Of a DNA stretch of 7,373 nucleotides, positions 6,437 through 7,373 are shown in pieces. The notes beneath the pieces are model-generated. The model did no database searches. It worked only from the letters and a program-made list of their open reading frames with translations, and was not told the origin of the DNA. The first letter of the stretch is position 1. Every line of letters starts with the position of its first letter. The translations under genes were made by a program, and so were the position numbers. The stretch lies in the NCBI GenBank assembly GCA_045580485.1, contig JAZNNW010000115.1, forward strand, positions 1 through 7,373, given 5' to 3'. The stretch is from Avoscillospira sp045580485. Lineage in GTDB: Bacteria; Bacillota; Clostridia; Oscillospirales; Oscillospiraceae.

Positions 6437-6469
6437 GCACTCTTTAGGATATAAATTTAAAAGGAGTGC
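6437..6469 (+). promoter_or_regulatory. Shine-Dalgarno-sequestering hairpin, alternative to the leader's outer helix
   Basis: GCACTCTTT (6437-6445) can pair with AAGGAGTGC (6461-6469) over 9 bp (one G-U) with a 15-nt AT-rich loop. This buries the SD AAGGAG of the gene at 6477. Its 5' arm is the same strand that forms the outer helix with 6314-6321, so the two folds exclude each other. SD hidden means OFF; outer helix formed means SD free and ON. Confidence 0.66.
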
Positions 6470-6476
6470 ATGAACT

Positions 6477-6770
6477 ATGCGAACAATCAGAAATTTAATC
6501 AATCAGGAAAAGAAGGTATACATTATCCTTCACAACAAAGAAATGCAATACAGATTTATGAGCGATGCAGCTCGTGAAGGTATTACATTTGGAGATGGCG
6601 TTAAAACCACCGAAAGAGATGTAGATGATATTATGGTTTTGCAGTCCGATGGAACTGTATGTTTTCTTGGATGGGCAGGTCGAATGAATTACCACTATAA
6701 TAAAAACAAAGCAATTTGTATTGATTATGAAAAGTACATTGAAGGTGCGTCTGATTACTATTTGAAGTGA
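6477..6770 (+). CDS. Unrecognised 97-residue protein under leader-RNA control
   Basis: The ATG at 6477 follows SD AAAAGGAG (ending at 6466) by 10 bases. An ATG at 6470 is in another frame and gives only a short peptide. The protein appears to be a compact alpha/beta domain: strand KVYIILH (13-19), helix 22-34, a glycine-rich turn GITFGDG (35-41), strand DIMVLQ (51-56), turn SDGT, then strand VCFLGWAG (61-68). No catalytic motif, cysteine cluster or membrane segment is present. Small proteins of this look occur in Firmicutes mobile elements, but I cannot name a family. Its expression is likely controlled by the structured leader directly upstream. The next gene starts 74 bases downstream with no clear terminator between. 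Confidence 0.8.
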   Translation: MRTIRNLINQEKKVYIILHNKEMQYRFMSDAAREGITFGDGVKTTERDVDDIMVLQSDGTVCFLGWAGRMNYHYNKNKAICIDYEKYIEGASDYYLK

Positions 6771-6813
6771 AAATTTTTGTTTTACTGGACTTATAGAAAA
6801 AAGTATGGTATGT

Positions 6814-6828
6814 GTTTGTGTTACAAAC
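6814..6828. repeat. Perfect inverted repeat beside the next gene's SD
   Basis: GTTTGT (6814-6819) and ACAAAC (6823-6828) are perfect inverted arms around GTT, ending 2 bases before the SD AAGGAG (6831-6836) of the DUF6809-like gene. It could be an operator half-site pair or a small RNA hairpin affecting ribosome access. It is short and may be chance in AT-rich DNA. Confidence 0.35.
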
Positions 6829-6844
6829 GAAAGGAGTAACGCAA

Positions 6845-7129
6845 ATGACAACACTTGAAGATTTATACTTTGGCAACATCAATCCAAACGAAAGAGATAC
6901 GAAAAGAGGTTCTAAAATGGATCAACTCGTGAAGTTGATGTGTAAAAATGAAGATGGGCTGAACGCAACTCTTACTGAACAACAGAAAGAAACATTTGAG
7001 AAATATAAAGATGCTCAAAGAGAATTATCACTATTGTCAGAAAGAGATGCCTTCCGAACAGGTTTCATAATTGCCACACGCATTATGGTTGAGGTGATGG
7101 AGGGGTTGCAAGTAGTGGAAGATTTATAA
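6845..7129 (+). CDS. DUF6809-like small protein (94 residues)
   Basis: The ATG at 6845 has SD AAGGAG (6831-6836) 8 bases upstream. An in-frame GTG at 6812 would add 11 residues but would place the SD inside the coding region, so it is rejected. The N-terminus MTTLEDLYFGNINPNE, the central CKNEDGLNATL-TEQQKETFEKYKDAQ helix and the C-terminal ERDAFRTGFIIATRIMVEVME match the pattern I associate with DUF6809, a family of about 90-residue helical proteins common in Clostridia and often near mobile-element genes. No biochemical role is known to me. The gene is followed 9 bases later by a strong terminator. The family name is from memory; the coding call itself is firm. Confidence 0.82.
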   Translation: MTTLEDLYFGNINPNERDTKRGSKMDQLVKLMCKNEDGLNATLTEQQKETFEKYKDAQRELSLLSERDAFRTGFIIATRIMVEVMEGLQVVEDL

Positions 7130-7138
7130 TGCTACACT

Positions 7139-7171
7139 AAAAAAGACCGCCGTGCAATCGGCGGTCTTTTT
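7139..7171. terminator. Bidirectional rho-independent terminator
   Basis: GACCGCCG (7145-7152) pairs with CGGCGGTC (7159-7166) around a 6-base loop, flanked by A6 (7139-7144) and T5 (7167-7171). The A and T runs make it work on either strand. It separates the + strand DUF6809-like gene from the convergent minus-strand gene. Confidence 0.92.
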
Positions 7172-7172
7172 G

Positions 7173-7373
7173 CTATAAAGATATAAAATTCTTAATGACG
7201 ATGCAGTTTTTACTGTCCTTGTCGATTTCAAAGGAAATGCTCTCTTGGGGTTGAAATTCTATATCGGTATTGTTTACAAGAAAGTCCTCCGAAGGCAAAT
7301 AAGAAGTTTGACAAAAAATAAAGATTATCGTATTTCCTTTGTCATAATATAAAGAGCAAATATTATCTATATT
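7173..7373 (-). CDS. 3' end of a convergent minus-strand gene (5' end outside window)
   Basis: On the minus strand the frame ending in TAG (complement of 7173-7175) is open for 66 codons up to the right edge of the window. The codons look genuine (for example GAA ATC GAC AAG GAC). The translation alternates short strands with acidic and polar turns: TIIFIFCQ, then SEDFLVNN, IEFQPQESISFEID and NCIVIKNF near the end. This suggests the C-terminal part of a beta-rich domain. No family is recognised. The terminator immediately beyond its stop supports a real gene end. The start must lie to the right of the window. Confidence 0.66.
   Translation of the reverse strand, partial: NIDNICSLYYDKGNTIIFIFCQTSYLPSEDFLVNNTDIEFQPQESISFEIDKDSKNCIVIKNFISL

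Larger units (their letters stand above)
6314..6469 (+). ncRNA. Structured cis-regulatory leader, riboswitch candidate (SAM-clan-like core)
   Basis: This leader precedes the gene at 6477. An outer helix of 8 Watson-Crick pairs joins AAGAGTGC (6314-6321) to GCACTCTT (6437-6444). Inside it, GAGAT (6326-6330) pairs with ATCTC (6395-6399), CGTTG (6337-6341) with CAGCG (6348-6352, loop ACCGCA), and ACCTGCC (6353-6359) with GGT-A-AGGT (6364-6371, loop AAAC). CAAGC (6331-6335) can pair with GCTTG (6378-6382). A 12-bp hairpin (6400-6427) follows. The order ATCAAG, GCGACC, a short P3-like hairpin, GGTGCTAAT and the closing AUCUC strand resembles the core of SAM-I/SAM-IV riboswitches (consensus GCAACC and GGUGCUAAU), and the hairpin placed 3' of P1 without a P4 is like SAM-IV. 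The match is partial (GCGACC instead of GCAACC), so the ligand is uncertain. A structured regulatory RNA is well supported; SAM-clan membership is moderate to weak. Confidence 0.72.

Noticed and set aside
6470..6475. ATG at 6470 as start of the leader-controlled gene
   Set aside because: It opens a different frame that ends after about 35 codons and is too close to the SD; ATG 6477 gives a complete 97-residue protein.
6812..6844. GTG at 6812 as start of the DUF6809-like gene
   Set aside because: The strong SD at 6831-6836 is correctly spaced for ATG 6845 and would lie inside the coding region if GTG were used; the family N-terminus also begins at 6845.

Overview
The window is AT-rich, uses strong AAGGAG-type Shine-Dalgarno (SD) sequences, and is packed with short, closely spaced, mostly uncharacterised genes. 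Together with a DUF6809-like protein and several zinc-ribbon 'accessory' proteins, this suggests a Firmicutes/Clostridia genome (gut Oscillospiraceae or Lachnospiraceae type) and an accessory region such as an integrative conjugative element, plasmid or prophage-derived island. No integrase, relaxase or transposase lies in the window, so the element type is inferred.

Left part (2-4952) is one co-directional, operon-like run on the + strand. It starts with the 3' end of an unrecognised gene with a C-terminal zinc-ribbon-like cysteine cluster. Next is a 973-residue protein joining an N-terminal CoiA-like nuclease domain to a complete UvrD/PcrA-type superfamily 1 helicase and a C-terminal zinc-binding tail. 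Two tiny membrane-anchored proteins overlap each other by 4 bases; the second, 57 residues, is easily missed. They are followed by a zinc-ribbon protein and a very acidic coiled-coil protein.

Middle part (4990-6284) has its own near-consensus promoter. It drives a small CX5R (dual-specificity/tyrosine-type) phosphatase gene whose last 11 bases overlap the start of a second gene. That second frame is cut by a single in-frame TAA at 5919-5921 but stays open for another 120 codons, so I call it one gene broken by a nonsense mutation.

Right part (6285-7373) starts with the most interesting object, a highly structured leader of about 155 nt (6314-6469). It has a multi-helix core resembling SAM-clan riboswitches, a 12-bp hairpin followed by a U tract, and a three-strand switch. 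In that switch GCACTCTT can pair either with an upstream AAGAGTGC or with the SD (AAGGAGTGC) of the next gene. It controls a 97-residue unknown protein. A DUF6809-like gene follows, then a bidirectional terminator and the 3' end of a convergent minus-strand gene that runs off the right edge.

Functionally, the helicase-nuclease with its small partners looks like a DNA-processing or defence-type module, and the phosphatase and the RNA-controlled gene look like separate accessory cassettes. These roles are inferences from domains and layout.
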